Shown here one piece after another: positions 1-9,339 of a stretch of 25,816 bases of DNA; position 1 is the first letter of the stretch; every line of letters begins with the position of its first letter. The DNA comes from Caulobacteraceae bacterium UBA3198 (GTDB lineage: Bacteria; Pseudomonadota; Alphaproteobacteria; Caulobacterales; Caulobacteraceae), in NCBI GenBank assembly GCA_002363865.1, contig DEWY01000016.1, forward strand, positions 15,947 to 41,762. The letters are read 5' to 3'. A program made the position numbers and the translations under genes. The notes under the pieces were generated by a model, which was given only the letters and a program-made list of their open reading frames with translations, was not told the DNA's origin and did not search any database.

Positions 1-989
1 CGGCGGGCCTGGCTGCGGGTCCGGTTGACCCGCCAATGGCGATACATCCGCTCCATCAGGAAGGCCCGCAGCTGGGCCAGGTCCTCGACCATGTCTGGCG
101 AAAAGGCCACCAGGGCGCCCGACATCATCCGCACGTCCTCAGGGCTGGTCAGCCCATTGACCTCGGCTCGGCGGCGCGTCTCGACGAGAACGTCCCCCAC
201 CATGGCCCCGATCATTCGGCGCACGGCCTCCAGGCGGGTGATGCCGGCGTCGAGGCCCGGATGGTCCTGATAGACCTGGTGCAGGATCGGGCCGATCAGC
301 GGCACGTCCAACAGCTCCTTCAGGTGAAACAGGCCCGCCTGCACCCCATCGTCCACGTCGTGATTGTTATAGGCGATGTCGTCGGCAAGGGCCGCCACCT
401 GAGCCTCGGCCGAGGCCCAGGTCGACAGCCGCAGGCCATATTCGGCGTCGAACTCGGCGATGGCGCTCCAAGACGGGCGGTCGAGCTTCGATGCCACCGG
501 GCCATTGTGCTTGATCACTCCTTCCAAGGTCTCCCAGGTCAGGTTCAGCCCGTCCCATTCCGGATAGCGGCGCTCGAGCTTGGTCACCACCCGGAAGGTC
601 TGGACGTTGTGGTCGAACCCGCCATAGGCCTCCATGAGCACCTGCAGCTCATCCTCGCCGGCATGACCGAACGGGGGATGGCCCAGGTCGTGGGCGAGCG
701 CGATGGTCTCGGCGAGATCAACGTCCAGGCCGAGCGCCGCGGCCAGGGACCGCGCGATCTGCGCCACCTCCAGGGAGTGGGTCAGCCGGGTTCTGAAGTG
801 ATCGCCCTCATGGGCCACGAAGACCTGGGTCTTCTCCTTCAGCCGCCGGAAGGCGGTGCAATGGATGATGCGGTCCCGATCCCGGGCGAAAGGGGTGCGG
901 GTGGCGCTCTCGGCCTCGGTGATCTTGCGCCCCAGGGAGGCTGTGGGATCTTCGGCGTAGGCGACACGGAAAGGCAGGGAGGCGGCCAT
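1..989 (-). CDS. dgt: dGTPase-like HD-domain dNTP triphosphohydrolase (3' end beyond window)
   Basis: Cytosolic HD-superfamily enzyme expected to hydrolyse dGTP or other dNTPs to the nucleoside and triphosphate. About 329 residues are visible and the C-terminus lies beyond base 1; full-length homologues have roughly 380-400. Metal ligands of the HD fold are readable: H71 in TRLTHSLEVAQIAR, the H100-D101 pair in ALAHDLGHPPFGHAGE, and the distal Asp in ADDIAYNNHD. The N-terminal block RDRDRIIHCTAFRRLKEKTQVF is characteristic of the type 2 (DGTPase-like) subfamily. I chose the ATG at 987-989 because AAGGG lies four bases upstream; ATGs at 1001 and 1040 are in frame, but 1040 has no visible ribosome site. 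Divergent from erpA with an 83-base gap. The exact substrate cannot be decided from sequence. Confidence 0.92.
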   Translation of the reverse strand, partial: MAASLPFRVAYAEDPTASLGRKITEAESATRTPFARDRDRIIHCTAFRRLKEKTQVFVAHEGDHFRTRLTHSLEVAQIARSLAAALGLDVDLAETIALAHDLGHPPFGHAGEDELQVLMEAYGGFDHNVQTFRVVTKLERRYPEWDGLNLTWETLEGVIKHNGPVASKLDRPSWSAIAEFDAEYGLRLSTWASAEAQVAALADDIAYNNHDVDDGVQAGLFHLKELLDVPLIGPILHQVYQDHPGLDAGITRLEAVRRMIGAMVGDVLVETRRRAEVNGLTSPEDVRMMSGALVAFSPDMVEDLAQLRAFLMERMYRHWRVNRTRSQAR

Positions 990-1014
990 AGAACCCTTCA
1001 TTCGGACCAGCCCC

Positions 1015-1045
1015 TTGGTCGAGGCCGCATAAGTCCTCATATAGT
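1015..1045 (+). promoter_or_regulatory. Candidate erpA promoter
   Basis: TATAGT at 1040-1045 is a good -10 element and TTGGTC at 1015-1020 a partial -35, with a 19-base spacer, slightly long. It would start transcription about 20 bases before erpA inside the short divergent region shared with the dGTPase gene. This is pattern matching only. Confidence 0.28.
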
Positions 1046-1072
1046 CCAGGCCACAGGTTGATTTAACAGGCC

Positions 1073-1405
1073 ATGACCACACTCGATCTCACCCTCTCCG
1101 CCGCGGCGGCCGAACGGCTCAAGGCGATCAGCCAGGCCCAGGGCAAGCCGATCATGCTACGCATCGCCGTCGAGGGCGGCGGCTGCTCGGGATTCCAGTA
1201 CCAGCTGGACCTGGTGGACGCCGCTGAGCCGGATGATCTGCGCATCGAACGCGATGGCGCCGCGGCCCTGGTCGACGAGATGTCGCTGGTGATGCTGAAG
1301 GGCTCGGAGATCGACTTCGTCGACGAGCTGGTTGGCGCGGAGTTCAAGATCCGCAACCCCAACGCCAAGTCCAGCTGCGGCTGCGGCGTCAGCTTCTCGA
1401 TCTGA
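1073..1405 (+). CDS. erpA: A-type iron-sulfur carrier, ErpA/HesB family
   Basis: Small cytosolic Fe-S carrier of 110 residues that takes a cluster from the assembly scaffold and passes it to apo-targets. The three family cysteines are in place: C38 in GGGCSGFQY, and C102 and C104 in the terminal SCGCGVSF. Length is normal for the family. ErpA, IscA and SufA share this signature; ErpA is chosen because the gene stands alone rather than beside suf or isc genes, but the paralogue name is an inference. It heads a run of plus-strand genes, with xthA starting 80 bases downstream. The ribosome site is weak (AGG just before the ATG). Confidence 0.9.
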   Translation: MTTLDLTLSAAAAERLKAISQAQGKPIMLRIAVEGGGCSGFQYQLDLVDAAEPDDLRIERDGAAALVDEMSLVMLKGSEIDFVDELVGAEFKIRNPNAKSSCGCGVSFSI

Positions 1406-1485
1406 GGCGGTCTCGGGCGCAAGGCCATTGAGCCCGACAGCCCGCGCCTCTAGCTTCGCGCCTCGCCTGCCCTCTGGAGACCGCG

Positions 1486-2265
1486 ATGCGCCTGGCCACC
1501 TGGAACGTCAATTCCGTCAACGCCCGGCTGGAGACGGTGGTCCGCTGGTTCGAAGAGGCCGCCCCCGACGTCGCCTGCCTGCAGGAAATCAAATGCGTCG
1601 AGGAGAAGTTCCCGGCCGAAGCCTTTGAACGGCTTGGCTATAATGTCGAGGTCCTCGGCCAGAAGACCTATAATGGCGTCGCCCTCCTGTCGAAGACCCC
1701 GCTGGAGGACGTGACCCGCGGCCTGCCCGGCGACGAGAGCGACGAACAGGCCCGCTATATCGAAGCCGTGGTGTCCGGCCCCCGCCCGGTCCGGGTGGCG
1801 TCGATCTATCTGCCCAACGGCAATCCGGTGACCACCGAGAAGTTCGACTACAAGCTCGGCTGGATGGCGCGCCTGCACCGCCACGCCCAGGGCCTGCTGG
1901 CGCTGGAGGAGCCCCTGGCCCTGATGGGCGACTACAATGTCATCCCTGAGCCCCGAGACGCGGAAAACCCGGAACGCTGGCTGGACGACGCCCTGTTCCA
2001 GCCCCGCACCCGCGAAGCTTTTCGGGCCCTGAAGTGGCTGGGCCTGTCGGACGCCTACATGCAGGCCGACGGGGCGCCGGGCGCCTACACCTTCTGGGAC
2101 TATCAGGCCGGGGCCTGGCAGCGGAACCACGGCATCCGCATCGACCACGCCCTGCTGTCGCCCCAGGCCGCCGACCGCCTGCGGGGATGCGAGATTCATC
2201 GGGATGTCCGCGGTTGGGAAAAGCCGTCGGACCATGTCCCCCTGGTGATCGATCTCGACCTCTGA
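1486..2265 (+). CDS. xthA: Exodeoxyribonuclease III (AP endonuclease, XthA type)
   Basis: Base-excision-repair enzyme of the endonuclease/exonuclease/phosphatase fold that cuts 5' to abasic sites and removes blocked 3' ends, using Mg2+. The catalytic set seen in E. coli ExoIII is present: N7 in TWNVNS, E34 in CLQEIK, Y108 in IYLPNGNP, D149 and N151 in GDYNVIPEP, D220 in IDHALLS, and the terminal D249-H250 pair in SDHVPL. Its 259 residues match the family. TCTGGAGA lies just before the ATG. It follows erpA and precedes a membrane protein by 42 bases, so co-transcription is plausible. Confidence 0.95.
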   Translation: MRLATWNVNSVNARLETVVRWFEEAAPDVACLQEIKCVEEKFPAEAFERLGYNVEVLGQKTYNGVALLSKTPLEDVTRGLPGDESDEQARYIEAVVSGPRPVRVASIYLPNGNPVTTEKFDYKLGWMARLHRHAQGLLALEEPLALMGDYNVIPEPRDAENPERWLDDALFQPRTREAFRALKWLGLSDAYMQADGAPGAYTFWDYQAGAWQRNHGIRIDHALLSPQAADRLRGCEIHRDVRGWEKPSDHVPLVIDLDL

Positions 2266-2307
2266 GCCGCTTTCCGGGGGCGGCGAACGGGGTTAGATTT
2301 CCGCCTC

Positions 2308-3063
2308 ATGGATGAGACGGCGCGACTGCTTCTTTGGTTGGCCCTGGCGGGCACGGCGGTGACCTTCGCCGGTAGTGCGGCCATCTGGTTCATGGACGAG
2401 GATCGCCGCATCCGGCGGGCCTTCCGCAATGTGCTCAAGTTGCCCGCCGACGCCGTGTTGAGCGCCAATGGACGCGGCGTAGGATTCAACTTCGCCCGCA
2501 GCCTCGCCGCGGTGGCCTGGGACCAGGGCGCCTGGTGCCTGGTCTATCGCATTGACGAGCTGGTCGGCGCCGAACTGTTGGTGGACGGCGAGGTCCGCGC
2601 CCGGGCCTATCGGGGCGAGGGCCGCCGCGCCCTGGAGCGGACCACCCCTGGGACAGGACAGGTGGCGCTCAGGTTCATCTTCGACGACGCGCGCTATCCG
2701 GACTTCGAAGTGACGCTGTGGCAGCCAGGCGACGAAGCCAAGCGCACCGCCCCCTCCCCCGCCGAGGCCATTCAGGAAGCCAACCGCTGGATCGCCCGGG
2801 TCGAGGCCATTCTGCGGCGCGCCAGCCCGCGGCGGCCGACAGCTGCGCCGCCGCCACCACCCCAGACGCCGCCCCCCGCGCCGCCCCAGGCCTCGCCCCC
2901 GCCGGTCGCCCAGACGCCCCCGCCCAAGGTTCTGGCGGATGAGGCCCCGCCCTGGGACGAGACCCCCGCGCCGCCCCGGCCCCGCTCGGCCGCTTCGCGC
3001 CGCGGAGAGCCGCGCACCCGCGACTTGTTCGAGGACGACGAGCCGGACGAAGCCTTCTCTTGA
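2308..3063 (+). CDS. Membrane-anchored protein with proline-rich C-terminal region, function unknown
   Basis: I do not recognise a family. The 251-residue protein has one hydrophobic segment at residues 7-29 followed by acidic and basic residues (DEDRRIRR), suggesting an N-terminal anchor with the rest in the cytoplasm. Residues 35-145 look like a small mixed globular domain, 150-172 are probably helical, and 173-225 form a low-complexity stretch dominated by Pro, Ala and Gln. The tail is acidic (FEDDEPDEAFS). No catalytic motif is visible. The start is the first ATG, without a strong ribosome site. It sits between xthA and the NnrU gene with gaps of 42 and 49 bases, so it may be carried on the same transcript. 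The biased codons of the Pro stretch follow the genome GC content and are not evidence of transfer. Confidence 0.75.
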   Translation: MDETARLLLWLALAGTAVTFAGSAAIWFMDEDRRIRRAFRNVLKLPADAVLSANGRGVGFNFARSLAAVAWDQGAWCLVYRIDELVGAELLVDGEVRARAYRGEGRRALERTTPGTGQVALRFIFDDARYPDFEVTLWQPGDEAKRTAPSPAEAIQEANRWIARVEAILRRASPRRPTAAPPPPPQTPPPAPPQASPPPVAQTPPPKVLADEAPPWDETPAPPRPRSAASRRGEPRTRDLFEDDEPDEAFS

Positions 3064-3112
3064 CGCTGTAAATTTATCGCGGGATGGTCAAGCTGCGTCT
3101 TGGGAGGACCAC

Positions 3113-3805
3113 ATGATCCAGCTGACCGCCGCGGCGGCCTTCTTCGTCCTGATCCACCTGTTGATCTCCGGCACCCGAGTGCGGGACACCCTGGTCGGAC
3201 GCATTGGCGAGGGTCCCTATATGGGGCTGTTCTCGCTGCTCTCGATCGCCGGCCTGACCTGGATGATCATGGCCTATGGCCAGGTCCGGGGCGACGCCGC
3301 CAACGACGTCTATTGGGGTGTCGGCGAGGCCACCCGCCACATCCAGCTGTTGCTGCAGTTCGTCGCCATCTTCTTTGTGGTCATCGGCCTGACCACCCCC
3401 AACCCCACCAGCGTCAAGCAGGAGGGCGTCTTGCAGCGGGAAGATGCGGTGAAGGGCGTCCTGCGTATCACCCGGCATCCGTTCCTCTGGGGCGTGGCGA
3501 TCTGGGCCATCGGCCATCTGATCGTCAATGGCGACCAGGCCGGCATGACCCTGTTTGGCACCATGCTGGTGCTCTCCATCGCCGGGACCACCAGCATCGA
3601 CGCCAAGCGCCGTCGCGCCCTTGGCGCGGCCTGGGAGCCCTTCGCCAGCCAGACCTCGAACATTCCGTTCGCCGCCATCCTGGCCGGGCGCCAGTCCCTG
3701 AAGCTGGGAGAGCTTGGCCTGTTGCGGCCCCTGGCGGCGATCATCGTCTACGCCGTCCTGCTGGTGGGCCACCCGCATCTGTTCGGCGTCGTCGCCCTCC
3801 CCTGA
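3113..3805 (+). CDS. NnrU family integral membrane protein
   Basis: A 230-residue polytopic inner-membrane protein. Hydrophobic segments lie near residues 5-20, 36-55, 78-94, 122-138, 146-162 and 203-222. The signature RITRHPFLWGVAIWAIGHL (residues 118-136) is the NnrU hallmark and resembles the RHP motif of isoprenylcysteine-type membrane methyltransferases. NnrU was first noted next to nitrite and NO reduction genes and is associated with heme or nitrogen-oxide metabolism, but its reaction is unresolved and no denitrification gene is visible here. The start at 3113 is chosen over the longer upstream frame because GGGAGG sits five bases before it and the protein then begins with the expected membrane helix. 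Confidence 0.88.
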   Translation: MIQLTAAAAFFVLIHLLISGTRVRDTLVGRIGEGPYMGLFSLLSIAGLTWMIMAYGQVRGDAANDVYWGVGEATRHIQLLLQFVAIFFVVIGLTTPNPTSVKQEGVLQREDAVKGVLRITRHPFLWGVAIWAIGHLIVNGDQAGMTLFGTMLVLSIAGTTSIDAKRRRALGAAWEPFASQTSNIPFAAILAGRQSLKLGELGLLRPLAAIIVYAVLLVGHPHLFGVVALP

Positions 3806-3871
3806 GGTCTTGTCCAGACGGACCGCAGGACCGATGATTGGGACGCACTTCCAGTAAGAGGGACGCCTGTC

Positions 3872-4219
3872 ATGCGAGTTCTTTGGCCCTTGACCCTGTT
3901 GGCGATGATCGCCGCCGGCGGCGCCCAGGCCCAGACGCTACGGCTGAATCATCCCGCCGATGCGAACCGTGACGGCGTCGTCAGCGACGTCGAACGCGCC
4001 GACTACGAGGCGAAAAAGGCCGGGCCTGCGCCCTGGGATCAGCCCAGCCCCTATGCCGTCTCCGCACCCCCGGCCAGCAGCCCCGGCGTGACCTTCACCC
4101 CAGGAGACCAACCCATGGGCGCCCCGAGCCCAGCGCGGCTGGAGGACCGGGCGGTCAAGGCCAGCGGCTTCGAGGAGTACATCAACGCCGAGGCCGACAA
4201 GGGCCGCCGGCGCGAGTGA
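3872..4219 (+). CDS. Secreted small EF-hand protein
   Basis: A 115-residue protein with a clear Sec signal peptide: hydrophobic core at residues 4-16 and a probable cut after AQA at residue 20. Immediately after it lies one canonical 12-residue EF-hand loop, D30-A-N32-R-D34-G35-V-V-S38-D-V-E41, with acidic or oxygen ligands at positions 1, 3, 5, 9 and 12. The remainder is rich in Pro, Ala and Ser and looks disordered. Most EF-hands work in pairs; here only one is visible, so dimerisation or weak structural Ca2+ binding is more likely than calmodulin-like sensing. AGAGGGA precedes the ATG. It is last in the plus-strand run and its TGA stop abuts the stop of the convergent racemase. Confidence 0.72.
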   Translation: MRVLWPLTLLAMIAAGGAQAQTLRLNHPADANRDGVVSDVERADYEAKKAGPAPWDQPSPYAVSAPPASSPGVTFTPGDQPMGAPSPARLEDRAVKASGFEEYINAEADKGRRRE

Positions 4220-4918
4220 TCAGACGGCCTCAGCCAGGGCGAAGTCGAGCGCCGCGGTCACATGGGCCAGGGCGGAATCGACCACTGGCAGGCCGACGGC
4301 GTCGGCCTCCAGCAGCAGGCCAAGTTCGGTGCAGCCGAAGATGACTCCGTCGGCGCCCTCGGCCCGGCCCCGCTCGATCATGGCCATGACCGCCGTGCGC
4401 GACCCGACATCGACCACTCCCTGGCACAGCTCGTCATAGATGATGGCGTGCAGCCGCTCGCGCGCGCCCTCCCCCGGGATCATCGGGTCCAGGCCAAACG
4501 ACTCCAGGCGCTCGCGGTAGAAGCTCTCTTCCATGGTGAAGCGGGTGGCCAGCAGCAGCGGCCGCTTGACCCCCTGGTCCACCAGGGCGCCGGCGGTGGC
4601 GTCGCCGATATGGATCAGGGGCACGGAGATGGCCGCGGCGACCTGATCGGCCACCAGATGCATGGTGTTGGCGCAGATCAGCACGGCCTCTGCGCCGGCC
4701 CGCTCGAGCACATGGGCGGCCTGGGCCAGTTGCGCCCCGGCGCGGGCCCAGTCGCCGGCCGCCTGCATCTGGGCGACGGGGGCGAAATCCACCGACCACA
4801 GCAGCAGTTCGGCGGAATGGAGTCCGCCCAGCCGGGCGCGAACCCCTTGGTTGAGCAGTTGGTAATAGGTGGTGGTGCTCTCGGCGCTCATGCCGCCGAT
4901 CAGGCCCAGACGCCGCAT
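4220..4918 (-). CDS. Aspartate/glutamate-type amino acid racemase (YgeA/RacX-like)
   Basis: Cytosolic PLP-independent racemase using two cysteines as acid/base pair. Both are present: C82 in LICANTMH and C196 in FGCTELGLL, with the N-terminal MRRLGLIGGMSAEST motif of the family. 232 residues, normal length. The ATG at 4918 gives the expected N-terminus; a TTG at 4939 with GGGAGGG nine bases upstream would add seven residues and cannot be excluded. Substrate is unknown: the family includes aspartate, glutamate and broad-specificity racemases such as E. coli YgeA. It is the last gene of the TonB receptor / PLP enzyme / racemase series, 74 bases after the PLP enzyme, which suggests it processes an amino acid released or taken up by that system. 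Confidence 0.9.
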   Translation of the reverse strand: MRRLGLIGGMSAESTTTYYQLLNQGVRARLGGLHSAELLLWSVDFAPVAQMQAAGDWARAGAQLAQAAHVLERAGAEAVLICANTMHLVADQVAAAISVPLIHIGDATAGALVDQGVKRPLLLATRFTMEESFYRERLESFGLDPMIPGEGARERLHAIIYDELCQGVVDVGSRTAVMAMIERGRAEGADGVIFGCTELGLLLEADAVGLPVVDSALAHVTAALDFALAEAV

Positions 4919-4992
4919 GGTTTTGGAAAGCCCCTTCAAGCCGAGTTGCCCTCCCTACCCCCCGCCCAGGGAGTCGCCAAGGACTGCGCGGC

Positions 4993-6264
4993 TCATGCGC
5001 CACCCAATTCCAGCAGGGCCTGGGTCAGGCGGTCGACCTCGGCCGGGCGGGTGAACAGGCTGACGGTAGCCCGCACACAGGACCCGCTGGCCAGGCCGTG
5101 CCGGGCGACGGTGAAGATGTCGAACCGATCCAGCAGGACCCGGGCGAGCTCGGCGTTTTCCGCCGGGGTCGTCCGTCCGGTCAGCCGGAAGGCTCCCAGG
5201 GCCGAGCCCAGCTGGTCATCCTCCGGCGTCAGGAGCTGCACGCCTGCAACCCCGCGCAGAGGTTCGGTCCAGCGGCGGCGGAGATAGGTCAGACGGGCGG
5301 CCTTGGCCGGCACGCCGATGGCCTCATGGAAGTCCAGCGCGTCTTCCAGGGCCAGATAGGCGGCCATGTTGGCGGTGCCCGTATGCACCCGCAGCCGCAC
5401 GTCGCCCCGGGCGTGATCGTCAGCGCCCATGAAGGGGTCGATGTCCGGGATACGGGCCTTGGCGATGTAGAGCACGCCGACCCCGATGGGGGCGCCGATC
5501 CACTTGTGGCCGTTCAGCCCAACGAAATCGGCGCCGAGCGCTGGCAACTTCGTCTCCACCTGCCCCCAGGCATGGGCGGAGTCGAGGATCACATCGACGC
5601 CGCGCGTCCGGGCCAGGGCGGTGATCTCGGCGACCGGCAGGTGAAGGCCGTTCCGGTGGCTGACCTGGGTCAGCAGCATCAGACGCACCTTGGGGTTGGC
5701 GTCCAGGGCCGAGGCATACGCGTCGATCAGCCCCTGGCGCGTGGCCGGTTCGGGCAGCTCGATCCGCACCAGCTCGGCGCCCCGGCGGTCCTTCAGCCAG
5801 GCCATGGCGCTCTGCATGGAGTCGTAGTCGAGGTCGGCGATCAGCACCTGGTCGCCGGGCTTCAGCCGGTTGTAGCCGCCGATCAGGGCCTGCAGGGCCT
5901 CGGTCGCGCCGCGGGTAAACGCGATCTCGTCAGGCTCGACCCCCAGATTGGCGGCCACCCGGGACCGGATCCTGGCCAGGTCGGCCCCGTACTCCCGGCG
6001 CGAATAGTAGGAGTTGCGGCGATTGACCATGGCCTGGTGACGCTCATAGGCCGCCAGCACGGGCCGCGCCATGATCCCCCAATTGCCGTTCTCCAGCTGG
6101 ATGACGTCGTTGGCGAGATCGTACTGGGCGGCGATCCCCGCCCAGTATGTCTCGTCGGCGGCCATGACGATTCCCCCCGCCCGGGACGGGGCGGCCAAGG
6201 CGTTTGAGCCTGCGCCCAGGGCGAGGCCCGCAGCGACCACGCCCCGGCGGGTGAGTTTCGTCAT
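4993..6264 (-). CDS. Tat-exported class V PLP enzyme (isopenicillin N epimerase / PvdN-like)
   Basis: PLP-dependent fold type I protein of 423 residues. The N-terminus is a twin-arginine signal: LTRRGVVAAG at residues 4-13, a hydrophobic stretch to about 24, and a likely ALA-type cut near residue 25. The PLP lysine is K254 in LNGHKWIGAP; D228 in ILDSAHAWG should contact the pyridine nitrogen. Tat export makes sense for an enzyme that must bind its cofactor before leaving the cytoplasm. The closest functional precedent I can name is PvdN, a periplasmic Tat-exported enzyme of this family that modifies the pyoverdine side chain in Pseudomonas; other family members are annotated isopenicillin N epimerase or cysteine desulfurase. 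Only 12 bases separate it from the upstream TonB receptor gene, so they are surely co-transcribed. The substrate is unknown. Confidence 0.88.
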   Translation of the reverse strand: MTKLTRRGVVAAGLALGAGSNALAAPSRAGGIVMAADETYWAGIAAQYDLANDVIQLENGNWGIMARPVLAAYERHQAMVNRRNSYYSRREYGADLARIRSRVAANLGVEPDEIAFTRGATEALQALIGGYNRLKPGDQVLIADLDYDSMQSAMAWLKDRRGAELVRIELPEPATRQGLIDAYASALDANPKVRLMLLTQVSHRNGLHLPVAEITALARTRGVDVILDSAHAWGQVETKLPALGADFVGLNGHKWIGAPIGVGVLYIAKARIPDIDPFMGADDHARGDVRLRVHTGTANMAAYLALEDALDFHEAIGVPAKAARLTYLRRRWTEPLRGVAGVQLLTPEDDQLGSALGAFRLTGRTTPAENAELARVLLDRFDIFTVARHGLASGSCVRATVSLFTRPAEVDRLTQALLELGGA

Positions 6265-6276
6265 GGCCAGGCGCCC

Positions 6277-8670
<2,394 letters not shown>

Positions 8671-8775
8671 TGTTTATCCCCGATTCCAGGCCGAGTGTTC
8701 TCGACGGCGCCGCTCTGGACCCGGGCGATGACAAGCCTGCGACGGGGGGATGAACTTTCGTCGGGCTGACCGAAC

Positions 8776-8797
8776 GGGGACAGGCGAACCTGCCCCC
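8776..8797 (-). terminator. Hairpin with UUCG loop after the glutathione peroxidase gene
   Basis: On the minus strand this reads as a stem of 4+4 pairs with one mismatch, closed by UUCG, a very stable tetraloop. It begins 8 bases after the gpx stop codon. No T-run follows, so it may act as an mRNA 3' end stabiliser or a Rho-assisted terminator rather than a classical intrinsic terminator. Confidence 0.38.
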
Positions 8798-8805
8798 GCA
8801 GATGT

Positions 8806-9282
8806 CTAGAGCGCCGCCTTCACGGCGCCGACAAGCTCGGCGTCCATCGGGTCGGTGCGCGGGCCGAAGGCGCGGATCAGAGCACCATCCTTGCCCACCA
8901 GGATCTTGTGGAAGTTCCAGGCCGGATCGGCGGACTCGCCCAGCTCGGCCTTGGCCCATTGATAGAAGGGATGGGCGCCCGCCCCTTTCACATCAGTCTT
9001 GGCGGTCAGGGGAAAGTCGACGCCGTAGGTGGTGGCGCAGAAGGTCGCGATCTCGGCCTCCGTCCCCGGTTCCTGTCCCGCGAACTGGTTGGAGGGCACG
9101 CCGAGCACCACAAGCCCCTGGTCGCGATAGTCGGCATAGAGCTTTTCCAGCCCCTCATATTGCGGAGTCAGCCCGCATTTCGAGGCGGTGTTGACCACCA
9201 GGACCACCTTGTCCTGGAACGTGGTCAGGGGCAGGTCGGCCCCATCGATGGCTTGGAAGGTGAAATCATAGGCGTTGGTCAT
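8806..9282 (-). CDS. Glutathione peroxidase family thiol peroxidase
   Basis: Thioredoxin-fold peroxidase of 158 residues that reduces hydroperoxides. The catalytic tetrad positions are filled: C36 in NTASKCGLTP (Cys instead of selenocysteine), Q70 in NQFAGQEPG, and W122-N123 in AWNFHK. A second cysteine, C82, lies in FCATTYG at the place where many bacterial members carry the resolving cysteine, so this enzyme may in practice use thioredoxin rather than glutathione. AGGAG lies six bases before the ATG. It follows the PepSY-type gene by 57 bases on the same strand, so it could be read through from the siderophore operon, which would fit oxidative stress accompanying iron uptake; that link is an inference. 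Confidence 0.93.
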   Translation of the reverse strand: MTNAYDFTFQAIDGADLPLTTFQDKVVLVVNTASKCGLTPQYEGLEKLYADYRDQGLVVLGVPSNQFAGQEPGTEAEIATFCATTYGVDFPLTAKTDVKGAGAHPFYQWAKAELGESADPAWNFHKILVGKDGALIRAFGPRTDPMDAELVGAVKAAL

Positions 9283-9339
9283 GGGGCGCTCCTGCGGGCT
9301 GTCGCTGCAAGCTAGGGGCGGCAGGGCGGCCCTGAAACC

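Noticed and set aside
4919..4939. TTG start adding seven residues to the racemase.
   Set aside because: It has a fair ribosome site, but the ATG at 4918 gives exactly the family N-terminus, so the longer form is only an alternative.
8682..8686. GANTC sites near gene starts (for example 8682-8686 and 14134-14138) as CcrM methylation control.
   Set aside because: Such sites are expected about every few hundred bases by chance, so these positions alone say nothing about cell-cycle control.
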